NCBI GenBank assembly: GCA_965662355.1
Contig: CBFIHP010000015.1
Span: 62,001 to 126,000, forward strand
DNA from: GCA-2683825 sp965662355
GTDB taxonomy: Bacteria > Planctomycetota > UBA1135 > GCA-002686595
DNA length: 64,000 nt
Reading direction: 5' to 3'
Every line of letters starts with the position of its first letter. The first letter of the stretch is position 1. Shown in pieces: positions 53,401 through 60,282 of this stretch. Under the pieces are notes generated by a model that was not told where the DNA came from, searched no databases, and saw only the letters and a program-made list of their open reading frames with translations. The translations under genes were made by a program, and so were the position numbers.

Positions 53401-53992
53401 CTTCGACAGCTCGGGCAACGTTCTTCCGGGTTGGCCTCAGTACGAAGCGACGACTGCTTTCCCGTGTTCACCGACCCTCGTCGATTTAGACGAAGACGGT
53501 GATCTGGAGATCATGGTGGCCGATGGGGACAACGACTTCATCTTCCTCTTCGAGCACACCGGGATCTGGCATGGCCCGGGTTATCTCTCCGGAATTTCGA
53601 GTCCCTACGCCGTGGCCGTAGTCGACGTGAACCAGGATGGTTCGCCGGACATCACGGCCTCGGCCAACGCCTACCCGAACAGTGGGACCATGGACTACGG
53701 TACGGGAGCGCAGGCATGGAGTTCCTCGGGACAGGTGATCTCCGGCTTCCCCATGGTCACCGAATCCAACACATGGGTACCCATGCAAGTTCTCGACATC
53801 GACGGGGACGGCTTCGTCGAGGGCATCGGCAGTTCCTTCAAGGACCAGGGGGCCGGCGTCTGGACGAACCAGGACTTCAAACGTCGCGGCTCGATCTACG
53901 TCTGGGAGCTGCCCTACGCCGTGAATCCGAACGCCAAGTCGCCTTGGCCTACGTTCCACGGCAACCTGCAGCGGACGGGCTACTACGAGTAG
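50453..53992 (+). CDS. lipoprotein S8 subtilisin-like protease with FG-GAP repeats
   Basis: ATG 50453 lies eight bases after GGAGA and starts a lipoprotein signal (LLTLIVPLLAACGG, Cys30). A propeptide-like region is followed by a complete subtilisin domain: Asp near 230 in AMVDTGIDYTHRD, His near 285 in DDHRHGTHTAGIAAA, Asn in SASAGNDS and Ser near 442 in FSGTSMAAPHVAGIAAL. An Asp-rich insertion (NNGLDDDGNGYVDDVYGYDF), typical of bacterial subtilases with Ca sites, lies between Asp and His. The C-terminal half carries a beta domain and FG-GAP-type repeats (DVDEDGFEEILFAG, DIDADGQDEIVFQ, DIDGDAELEIVVF, DLDEDGDLEIMVAD). It is a surface-anchored protease and appears monocistronic. Confidence 0.9.
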   Translation: MQLTTSTSSGKYVRDLSRLLTLIVPLLAACGGSDGGSNVLPEAEVGRSILRREVLLPTSEGMQLREIEYFAEELLVYLPEGMMSVRDQGRSCSIEQAEITSLELRRELEEVLGVRRIRSLGRMEGLGGAGTAFLLRGVELDPYDYAQQPGGQMFMAEPNYVLRLEQGQVAGANRPGALIDPSLPSDARFSQQWSLDNQGQTSGKPGADIDAIGAWRIEQGDPDVVIAMVDTGIDYTHRDLQSRMWTNEGEVPNNGLDDDGNGYVDDVYGYDFYDDRSDPWDDHRHGTHTAGIAAAAWNHRVGIVGVAPHCRVMALKIFDAAGSGSTAAAAEAIIYATNMGAKITSNSYGGPLYSQALDLAFEYAFENDVVSIASAGNDSTDSASYPAALKNVLSVAATDDDDQPAEFTNYGEFVDLAAPGVSVLSTVPYLWNASGYALFSGTSMAAPHVAGIAALIRSHDPSATNRAVQSALMTAVDPLDTALDLGTGRCNAKRALFLNHNSDLVVEATTIVESAESTLTISGTAGGDDFLRYDLDVGTGSYPAQWTALESRFQPVSDGVLGTIDLANLPTGASRVRVRVTDSAGRSVADSKPFVVDNFGFTQPRDFDVLRKGGLLELRGNVSVLGFTGYQVEWRPYILNNGYPSPSGPWTSAGIVLENGGLQQVSNNKLATFDTQVVTGTNRCHLRLSAPGSNFEEVLDLYLDPNLQQGWPIRISHDPSYDGDLSVLDPLIVDLDRNGAAELYSLMTGVFYGHDAAGVLLPGFPVNLPTSSGETYTTSALTVGDVDEDGFEEILFAGLRDQTLLIYAYEADGILASGFPLAFTYGGSPDSAVLRPNSSVVMADIDADGQDEIVFQAFDILIIAERNGMLKTGQLVHLRPGAGDSCNRNSLATSVDSTPAVADIDGDAELEIVVFHEAPDCSPGAQGVVTVFNPNGSIVPGWPRTTTYAGAGASPVIGNLDGLGGNEIVIASATRFRTGGLHVFDSSGNVLPGWPQYEATTAFPCSPTLVDLDEDGDLEIMVADGDNDFIFLFEHTGIWHGPGYLSGISSPYAVAVVDVNQDGSPDITASANAYPNSGTMDYGTGAQAWSSSGQVISGFPMVTESNTWVPMQVLDIDGDGFVEGIGSSFKDQGAGVWTNQDFKRRGSIYVWELPYAVNPNAKSPWPTFHGNLQRTGYYE

Positions 53993-54024
53993 AGACTCAC
54001 TGCGTCTCGCCGCGTAGATCATTG

Positions 54025-54053
54025 AATGCCGCCACCTGTTGAGTGGCGGCGTT
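54025..54053. terminator. hairpin between convergent genes
   Basis: Arms of 11 bases (54025-54035 and 54043-54053, one G-T pair) close a 7-base loop, 33 bases after the subtilase stop. It is followed by CTATTG, a weak T run. It may act in both directions. Confidence 0.6.
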
Positions 54054-54171
54054 CTATTGCCAGCTGGGCGTCATGAACTTCTTGACGTAGCGTTGTTTGC
54101 GGCGACGCCCCTGAAGTTCATGTCGTCCAGGTTGCGCGAATCCGGGAACTTGCCGCGATTCCGACTCGGTC

Positions 54172-55359
54172 CTACTCGCTGGCCTCGTTCACGACCCACT
54201 CGAATCCCTCGACCGCATCCAGCTCGCGCAACGAGCGACCCGTAGCCTTGCGGCTGCGGATCTCGAAGGCGATGCGGATCGTCTCCTCCAGCATGGGCGG
54301 AACGACGCGGCGCTTGACGTACTCGTCGAAGTTCAGGCCCGGTCCCTCCTGGATCTCGGTCAACCAGGGGTTGAGTGCCTCGTCGAGAATCAAGTCGACG
54401 CCGTAGAGTCCGAAGGCGTGGGTCCGCGGCGGCAGGTGGGACAGCTCGTTGCGAGAGGCTTCGATGACGTAGCGGATGTAGCTCTTCAGACGGGGCTTGA
54501 GGCGTGCTTCGAGGAAGTCGGGTCCCGTGAGATGCAGGGTCTCCGACACGTGGTGTTCGAGCTCGTCCCAGGTCCACTTAAGAACGGCCTCCGGGTCATA
54601 GTCGGGATGGTTCTTCTGCTGGTAGACGTTCGTGACGTGGATCAACGGGTTGTCGAAGTCGTCCAGCCGGAACGGCAGGGTGTTCAGCCGTGTCGTACCC
54701 TCGCAGAACATCAGCACCATCAGGGGGTTGACGCAGGCCACCAGGAAGTAGACCCGGATCTCCGACTTGCGACCGTCGAGGAGCAGCGGGTTCTGGATGT
54801 AACGTTGGGCGATGTAGCGTAAGTCCTCGGGGTTGAGCTCGTAGCGATCGATGTTGCGCAGGCGTTTGCGCATGTCCTGCAGCTTCCAGAGGATGCGGAT
54901 GCCCCGTCCCTTGGAGAGGTCTGTGGGTTTGAAGATCCAGAGGTTCTTCGGGTCGTCGCGCTTGGGGATCTTGGCGACGAACTGGTGTCGCTCCTCCGCG
55001 TCGTAGAGGCGGTAGCTCTCCTGGTAGAACTTGGAGAGCCGCAGGACGCCTTCCTCGTCGGAGAGCGTCTGATCGTGGCGCTTGAGGGTCTCGGTCAGGT
55101 TGCCCTTGTCGATCAGTCGGTGCTCGGCCGGCAGATGGTTCAGGATCTGGTCAGGCCGCAGGTTGCGGTGGATGTCCTGGCGCAGGCTGCGCAGCCAGAC
55201 GAGCTCCGAGGCCTCGGGCGAGATCGCGAGCGGGAAGTCCGCCTCGAGGAAGGCCTTCCGTGCGTTCTTGGCGGCTGCATCGGTGAAGATCGGGCCGACG
55301 GAGATGCGCGGTAGAGAGGCCGGTCGAAGCCAGCCGAAGAGGCGAGTGGCGAGGTCCAT
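54172..55359 (-). CDS. tubulin-tyrosine-ligase (TTL)-like ATP-grasp protein
   Basis: The 395-residue protein carries the TTL/TTLL landmarks in order: LWIFKPTDLSKGRGIRI (140-156, ATP-binding Lys and Gly loop), QRYIQNPLLLDGRKSEIRVY (185-204, nearly textbook), HVTNVYQQK (241-249, the LTN motif), FGLYGVDLILDE (316-327) and WLTEIQEGPG (332-341, in place of EVN..PS). Eukaryotic homologues ligate Tyr, Glu or Gly to tubulin; bacterial members are largely uncharacterised. There is no signal peptide, so it acts in the cytoplasm. The metal-ligand Asn of EVN is Gln here. No tubulin-like gene is in the window. It converges on the lipoprotein subtilase gene. Confidence 0.85.
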   Translation of the reverse strand: MDLATRLFGWLRPASLPRISVGPIFTDAAAKNARKAFLEADFPLAISPEASELVWLRSLRQDIHRNLRPDQILNHLPAEHRLIDKGNLTETLKRHDQTLSDEEGVLRLSKFYQESYRLYDAEERHQFVAKIPKRDDPKNLWIFKPTDLSKGRGIRILWKLQDMRKRLRNIDRYELNPEDLRYIAQRYIQNPLLLDGRKSEIRVYFLVACVNPLMVLMFCEGTTRLNTLPFRLDDFDNPLIHVTNVYQQKNHPDYDPEAVLKWTWDELEHHVSETLHLTGPDFLEARLKPRLKSYIRYVIEASRNELSHLPPRTHAFGLYGVDLILDEALNPWLTEIQEGPGLNFDEYVKRRVVPPMLEETIRIAFEIRSRKATGRSLRELDAVEGFEWVVNEASE

Positions 55360-55713
55360 GGAGGAGGGAACAGATAGGAAGTTTCAATTGTTGATTATGG
55401 CACAAATTTCTACATCGTGGCCCTCCTCCCACGAACGCCAACCAGCACGCCCACGGTTAGCCGGTGCCGATGCCCGAGCCAGCGCTGACCCTGACCTCGC
55501 TATTGGAATTCACAGCGTTCCTGGAGAAGCTCGATGGGGCCCTCGGGGTCGTCGGTGCCGACACGAAGGCGGCCCTTGTCGAACTCGAGTTCGACCACCC
55601 CACGACCCCAGATGTTCCAGATCCAGCCGCGCGGTCCGAAGTGGATGCCCCATCCCTCGCTCAGAGTCGATACGACGCGCGTTGAGTCCGACGGATCGGG
55701 CCGGCTCACTCGC
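55360..55713. other. intergenic region with a PH-like remnant
   Basis: About 350 bases between the TTL-like gene and the multihaem cytochrome promoter, containing the minus-strand fragment at 55500-55709. A purine-poor CCTCC stretch precedes the TTL-like start, which therefore lacks an obvious ribosome site. Confidence 0.45.
55500..55709 (-). pseudogene. C-terminal remnant of a PH-like membrane-associated protein
   Basis: The frame reads SEGWGIHFGPRGWIWNIWGR, then VVELEFDKGRLRVGTDDPEG and ELLQERC. This matches the C-terminal part of small bacterial PH-like proteins, where a GWGIR..GW.YN..G segment precedes RIGTDEPE. The N-terminal membrane helices of the family are absent and replaced by unrelated residues from a GTG at 55709, which overlaps the promoter region of the next gene. 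It is either a decayed gene end or a very short derivative. Confidence 0.45.
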
Positions 55714-55719
55714 TATACT
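55714..55719 (+). promoter_or_regulatory. -10-like hexamer, leaderless start
   Basis: TATACT ends five bases before GTG 55725. There is no ribosome site upstream of the start. Confidence 0.5.
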
Positions 55720-55724
55720 CCGGT

Positions 55725-57620
55725 GTGCGACGAGGCGTTCGACTTTACACCTTCACGCTGCCGTTCGTGATCACGCCTCTCGGCGTGTTCTTGGCGCTCT
55801 CGTACGGTCCTGACCCCGATGGGGGTGTTTCACACGAGTTGATCGAGCGTGGAGGAGGCGATCTGGGCGCACCCCGCTGTGCGACGTGCCATCCGGATCA
55901 TCACTCGAGCTGGAGCAACACGTACCACGCGACGATGACCCAGCTGCCGGGACCGCAGACCGTGCAGGGGGCCTTCGACGGCGTCGAGCGGAGGTTCGGT
56001 GGACTCTCGTGGACGCCGGTTCTCGAAGACGATTCCGAGGGCCGACGTCATGCGTTTCGTTTCCCTGATCGGGTGGCGTACGTGGCCCTGGTCGTTGGCT
56101 CCCACGTCTACCAGCAATACTTTGAGCGCATCGAACGAGGCCTGGAGCGAAACTACCGCCGTCTGCCCTTCCTATGGCACATCGAGGAAGAGAAGTGGAT
56201 GCCTCTGGAGCGTGTCTTCCTTCATCCCGAAGGTGGGGGGATTGACGACTACGCCGCGTACTGGAACGAGAACTGCATCTTCTGCCACAACACCCGTCCG
56301 CGACCGGGGATGGATCAAGACCTTCGCTCAGATGCGAAGGTACGTCACTACGAGTCCCACGTGAGCGAGCTGGGCATCTCGTGCGAGGCCTGTCACGGCG
56401 AGGGTGCGGAGCACGTGGCGCGTCACGCGAATCCCCTCGCGCGGATGGTCTCGGGGTTCACGGCGTCGCAAGACCCGACGATCGTCCACCCCGAGAGGCT
56501 CGACCAAGAGCGTGAGGTCGCGGTGTGCGGGCAGTGCCACGCTCAGAGGCTACCGGCAGATCGCGAGGCGGTCATCGACTACCTCACCCAGGGTCCGAGC
56601 TTCCGTCCGGGGGATAGGCTCGCAGAGCACGTCGAGCCGATCGTGGCCGAGACGAGCGGAATCGACCCCCACGACTCCAGGCCTTTTCGACCGCGTTTCT
56701 GGAAGGACGGAACACCACGCCTGACGGCATACGAGTATCAAGCCGTGACTTCGTCTCCTTGCTTCGAGGCGGGCGCCTTGCGCTGTGGCTCGTGCCACCG
56801 CATGCATGCCGCCGACGACGGTCAAGTCGTCGATGCGCGCGGGCAGGTCGAACCGTCACTCGTCGCGGGGCAAGGCGATGGTGTGTGTATCCAGTGCCAC
56901 GATGAGTTTGGCCAAGCGGTGGCGGAGCACACGGGCCACGCGTCGGAGTCCGCCGGCTCGCGCTGCCTCGCCTGTCACATGCCGCGCATCGTCTACGGCC
57001 TGCTCGACGTCCGTCGCAGCCACCGGATTGAGAGCCCCGATCCGCAGCGTGACATCGAGGCGGGGCGGCCGCATGCGTGCACGCTCTGTCACCTCGATCG
57101 CGACGGAGCCTGGGTGGCGACAGAGATGACGCGCATCTTCGGCCGGGAGTTCGGGCCGCCTCGCTCGCGGCCGGACAAGGCTCCCCTGGACATGCCCGAT
57201 GCACTGGCTTCATTGCTCTCGGGCGACGTTCTCCAACGCGCCGTCGCTGCGAAGCACTTCGGCAGTGCCGACGCGGCTGTTACGGCTCGGGGCAAGGCCT
57301 TCCTGCTGGCAGGTCTGATCGCCACCTTGGGCGACGGGTATCCGGCGATTCGCCACCTGACGCAGCGATCGCTGCGCCGCTTGAGCGACGAGCTGGCTCT
57401 GGGTTGGGAGGCTCGTTTGACCGAAGAGGCGCTCTTCGGCTCGGCCGAAGCCAGGCGGGCCTTGATCGATGGACTCTTCTCCGATCTAGAACGGAAAAAA
57501 GACGCTTTCGACGATCCACCGCCGAACACGATGATCGACGATGAGCTGCGCGTGGACCTTCGCGGTCTCGCCCACATGCTGAACCTCCAGGATTCGAACG
57601 TCATCTCTATCGGCGAATGA
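55725..57620 (+). CDS. octahaem c-type cytochrome
   Basis: GTG 55725 starts a 631-residue protein with an N-terminal anchor (LYTFTLPFVITPLGVFLALS) and eight CxxCH motifs: CATCH (about 52), CIFCH (184), CEACH (219), CGQCH (268), CGSCH (353), CIQCH (388), CLACH (414) and CTLCH (451). Spacing and flanking His residues (ETSGIDPH, CHRMHAAD, GRPHACTLCH) resemble the NrfA/c554-like multihaem proteins of planctomycetes. The last 150 residues are helical and haem-free. It probably moves electrons on the outer face of the inner membrane. The next gene overlaps its stop (ATGA), so the small membrane protein is likely its partner. Confidence 0.85.
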   Translation: MRRGVRLYTFTLPFVITPLGVFLALSYGPDPDGGVSHELIERGGGDLGAPRCATCHPDHHSSWSNTYHATMTQLPGPQTVQGAFDGVERRFGGLSWTPVLEDDSEGRRHAFRFPDRVAYVALVVGSHVYQQYFERIERGLERNYRRLPFLWHIEEEKWMPLERVFLHPEGGGIDDYAAYWNENCIFCHNTRPRPGMDQDLRSDAKVRHYESHVSELGISCEACHGEGAEHVARHANPLARMVSGFTASQDPTIVHPERLDQEREVAVCGQCHAQRLPADREAVIDYLTQGPSFRPGDRLAEHVEPIVAETSGIDPHDSRPFRPRFWKDGTPRLTAYEYQAVTSSPCFEAGALRCGSCHRMHAADDGQVVDARGQVEPSLVAGQGDGVCIQCHDEFGQAVAEHTGHASESAGSRCLACHMPRIVYGLLDVRRSHRIESPDPQRDIEAGRPHACTLCHLDRDGAWVATEMTRIFGREFGPPRSRPDKAPLDMPDALASLLSGDVLQRAVAAKHFGSADAAVTARGKAFLLAGLIATLGDGYPAIRHLTQRSLRRLSDELALGWEARLTEEALFGSAEARRALIDGLFSDLERKKDAFDDPPPNTMIDDELRVDLRGLAHMLNLQDSNVISIGE

Positions 57621-58042
57621 ACCTATCCGATCCTTCCATCAAGAAGACCCTCGTACTGGGGTGGGTGCTGCTGGCCCTTTGGCTACCCCTGGGGCTGACC
57701 CTCGAGGCGCTGCACGGGTTCAAGGTCAGCGTCTACCTTACGAGCGAGTTGCGTCGCGAGCTGTGGACGTTGGCACATGCGCACGGGGGTCTGCTCGGCA
57801 TCGTGTGCCTGCTCTTCGCGGCTATCGCGGGTCGCGCGATACCCGACGACACCGCGCGGGCAAGCATTGCGCGCGCCTTGCGGCTAGCCGCACTGCTGAT
57901 GCCGCTCGGGTTCTTTCTAGGCGGAATCCTGAGTTCCGAAGGTGATGCATCGCCCGGAGTGCTCCTGGTTCCCGTCGGCGCCGTCCTGCTACTCTTCGCC
58001 CTGTTCCGCGCCGCCCTGGCCACTCATGCGACCGGGCGTTGA
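57617..58042 (+). CDS. small four-helix membrane protein coupled to the octahaem cytochrome
   Basis: ATG 57617 overlaps the cytochrome stop in ATGA, a sign of translational coupling. The 141 residues hold four hydrophobic helices (TLVLGWVLLALWLPLGLTL, LLGIVCLLFAAIAG, LRLAALLMPLGFFLGGIL, LLVPVGAVLLLFALFRAAL). A histidine pair (LAHAHGG) at the start of helix 2 could bind haem or metal. The family is not known to me. It may be a quinol-facing or anchoring subunit that passes electrons to the cytochrome; this is inferred from coupling and the His pair only. Confidence 0.65.
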   Translation: MNLSDPSIKKTLVLGWVLLALWLPLGLTLEALHGFKVSVYLTSELRRELWTLAHAHGGLLGIVCLLFAAIAGRAIPDDTARASIARALRLAALLMPLGFFLGGILSSEGDASPGVLLVPVGAVLLLFALFRAALATHATGR

Positions 58043-58303
58043 ATGAATCGCGGCGTCGTCAGATGCACCTCCCCCGCTGCGGGCAGCGCGTAGGGTGCAC
58101 AAACTCGGCCGAACTCCAAGTGCCTAACAATCATGGACTTTGGCACGACCAAGGTTCTCTTCGCGGAGCTCACGAATCCCGCGGAACTTCTGCGAGGGCC
58201 AGTACCCACTCCTCGCTGTTGGGCGCATGGCCTCCGGTCAGGAAATCTGTATCGACGGCTGTGCCCTGGAGATTCCGGGGTCACTCGAGAACATGGCCGC
58301 GAC

Positions 58304-58549
58304 CTAGGGCACGTAGTTGAAGAGTTCGCCCAGGCCGTTCTCGCTCGAAGCGGCGAGGTTCCAGGCCCGCTGGACCTTACTCATGGTGTTCGCAGTCAGA
58401 CGGCGCCCCTTCATGGCTCGCGTGACCATCTTGTGCGTCAACTGCTCCGTCGACGCAGCCACGAGATCCTGGGGCTTCAGGTCGCGTTCGGCCATCAAAC
58501 GCACAAGTGGCTGCTCCCCCAGGTCTCGCTCGAGATTCCTGTCCTTCAT
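58304..58549 (-). CDS. small conserved basic protein, possibly DNA-binding
   Basis: ATG 58549 is chosen because the residues before it are noise. The 81-residue product (QPLVRLMAERDLKPQDLVAA, then STEQLTHKMVTRAMKGRRLT) is fully helical, with a basic second helix and a pattern like a helix-turn-helix: MVTRAMKGRRLTANTMSKVQ. I recognise the overall form as a small conserved bacterial protein that starts LM.E..LKP.DLVAAS, without a described function as far as I know. The start lies about 40 bases downstream of a group II intron-like remnant on the same strand. Confidence 0.65.
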   Translation of the reverse strand: MKDRNLERDLGEQPLVRLMAERDLKPQDLVAASTEQLTHKMVTRAMKGRRLTANTMSKVQRAWNLAASSENGLGELFNYVP

Positions 58550-58617
58550 CGACAGATTCTGCTCCGTCCCGGTGCAAGTCACAAGCGCCCGTACTGTCGA
58601 GCGCGGAACGGACGAAG

Positions 58618-58735
58618 TGGCGCGGGGGGAATCTCACCCCCGCGCTCTCCCAGAACCGTGCGTGAATGTCTCCATGCACACGGCAGCCCCTTATTGTTTT
58701 AGAGGACCCTACGCTACGCCGCAGCGGAGGCTGGC
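58618..58735 (-). mobile_element. group II intron-like RNA remnant
   Basis: Read on the minus strand, this stretch contains GGGTCCTCTAAAACAA, then GCCGTGTGCATGGAGAC, then ACGCACGGTTCTGGGAG and a strong hairpin from GCGCGGGGGTGAGA to CCCCCGCG. The stem-loop around CCGTGTGC/GCACGG followed by GGGAG is characteristic of the sequence just before the reverse-transcriptase ORF in group II introns. No reverse transcriptase ORF or 3' catalytic domain is present, so it is a fragment. Confidence 0.5.
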
Positions 58736-58763
58736 CTCCTCACCCTATCCATTCTCTAGCGCG

Positions 58764-58769
58764 TATGAT
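58764..58769 (+). promoter_or_regulatory. -10-like hexamer, leaderless start
   Basis: TATGAT ends six bases before GTG 58776. No Shine-Dalgarno site is present. No -35 was recognised. Confidence 0.5.
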
Positions 58770-58775
58770 CCAAGG

Positions 58776-59879
58776 GTGTCTATATCCGATCGAGCGCGCC
58801 ATGGCCTGGGCAAGCGCATGCTCGTCATGCTGGCGACCCTGCTTGTCCTGCTCATCGTTAGCGAGCTCACTTTCCGGCTGCTCGGTTCGAACCTCGGGGT
58901 GGACTCCGATCAACTGGCGCGCGTGCGGCGCTACGTCCAGGAGGGCTCAAAACACTACGAGCCGCGTCCCCACACGTCCTACGGACTGCGTCGTCGAGGG
59001 CGTGTGAACTCGCTCGGCTTCTCGGGCGACGAGTGGGACTACGAGAAAACGCCCGGGGTTCCCAGGATCCTCTGCCTCGGGGCATCGACGACCCAGGGGG
59101 GCAGCGCGGCCGGCCTTGCCGGCTCCTACCCGTTTCTCCTGGAGGCAGGCCTCGAGGCGCACACCGGCTGGGATTTCGAAGTGCTCAACGCCGGCGTGTC
59201 CGGCTGGACGACGAGCGAGACCCTGGTCACCTGGTTCTTGCTTCTCCGCGACTTCGAGCCCGATCTCATTATCATCCACCATGCGGTCAATGACGTTGAG
59301 GCGCGGACCACGCCTGGCTTCCGTCCGGACTACCTGCACTGGCGTACGGAATGGGATCCGCCGCAATACTCCGCGCTCCACGTCTCCCTGGTGGGTTGGA
59401 GCAGCCTCTACGCATGGCTCACGATGGGCAAGGTCGAGGTCGACCTGATGGGGGTTACGACCACTCGTGGGCGGGGAGTGCGCGGCCAAGTGGACCTGAC
59501 GGTCGACACGGCGCGCTCCTTCGGGCGCAACATCGCGGTGATCGGTGAGGATGCGAATCGGATCGGAGCGAGCGTGATGCTCATGACGATGCCCTTCTAC
59601 GCCCCGAAAGGTAGCCCCGTGCGAAAGGTCGGCGTCGCCCAGCACAACGAGATCATGCGCGAGCTGTGCGTCGAGAAGGGGTGGATGCTCGCCGATCCGG
59701 CGCTCCTGATCGGAGACAAGCAGACCCGCACCCTCGACACGGTGTTCCTCGACGGCGTCCATGTGGGGGTAGAGGGCAACCTCGTCAAGGCGCGCATGGC
59801 GGCCGACGTACTCGAGAAGGCGTGGCTGCCGACGCTGGATGCAGCGGCCGAGAACCCGGAGTTCGGTTCGAATCGTTGA
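58776..59879 (+). CDS. membrane-anchored SGNH hydrolase
   Basis: GTG 58776 is chosen from the -10 spacing and because a transmembrane helix (MLVMLATLLVLLIVSELTFRL) follows within 20 residues; the open frame upstream runs through intron-like DNA. SGNH blocks are clear: ILCLGASTTQGG (nucleophile Ser, block I), VLNAGVSGWTTSE (Gly block II), IIHHAVNDVE (Asn block III) and DGVHVGVEGN (Asp/His block V). Members hydrolyse or transfer acyl groups on lipids or polysaccharides at the membrane surface. It is a shorter relative of the protein at 1853-4153, without its C-terminal extension. Confidence 0.85.
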   Translation: MSISDRARHGLGKRMLVMLATLLVLLIVSELTFRLLGSNLGVDSDQLARVRRYVQEGSKHYEPRPHTSYGLRRRGRVNSLGFSGDEWDYEKTPGVPRILCLGASTTQGGSAAGLAGSYPFLLEAGLEAHTGWDFEVLNAGVSGWTTSETLVTWFLLLRDFEPDLIIIHHAVNDVEARTTPGFRPDYLHWRTEWDPPQYSALHVSLVGWSSLYAWLTMGKVEVDLMGVTTTRGRGVRGQVDLTVDTARSFGRNIAVIGEDANRIGASVMLMTMPFYAPKGSPVRKVGVAQHNEIMRELCVEKGWMLADPALLIGDKQTRTLDTVFLDGVHVGVEGNLVKARMAADVLEKAWLPTLDAAAENPEFGSNR

Positions 59880-60282
59880 CGGCTTCGCGCGGTGCTTCCG
59901 CCACTGCGTGTAGATGCCACCGCGAGACAGCAAACCACCCCTGGCCATGACCTCGGCTTGGACCAAGGCATCGGCCGACCGGCTCGCTGCATTCATCAGT
60001 ACATCCCCATGGAACAATGTGCTCATGATCGAGACGGACTCGTCCATGGATTGGATTGGAATGCCACGGATGTGCCGATTGGGGCGTCTGCAAGGGAGTT
60101 TTCAGTGATCGGCACGCAATTCGATCAAGGGAATTCGCCAGCCGATGCCAACGGCTCAGTTCGATTGCGGCCGTTTCATTCTGGCTGCACGATTGATCGA
60201 GGAATTAGTGCTCAAACAGAGTCTCAAGGAGTTCCTTACGACAAGCGCATACCACTACCTCTAATCCCCCCGAAGAATAGAA
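59880..60282. other. intergenic, nothing recognised
   Basis: About 400 bases upstream of the isocitrate lyase gene. A TCTAAT at 60260-60265 could be its -10, which would leave a short leader. No gene, repeat or hairpin was recognised. Confidence 0.4.

Noticed and set aside
54058..54170. Minus-strand tail reading GRRRKQRYVKKFMTPSWQ after the TTL-like gene
   Set aside because: It looks protein-like but is out of frame with the TTL-like gene, is short and has no start; a frameshifted extension cannot be shown from sequence alone.
58133..58702. Plus-strand ORF over the small basic gene
   Set aside because: It is antisense to the conserved 81-residue protein and to the intron-like RNA remnant.
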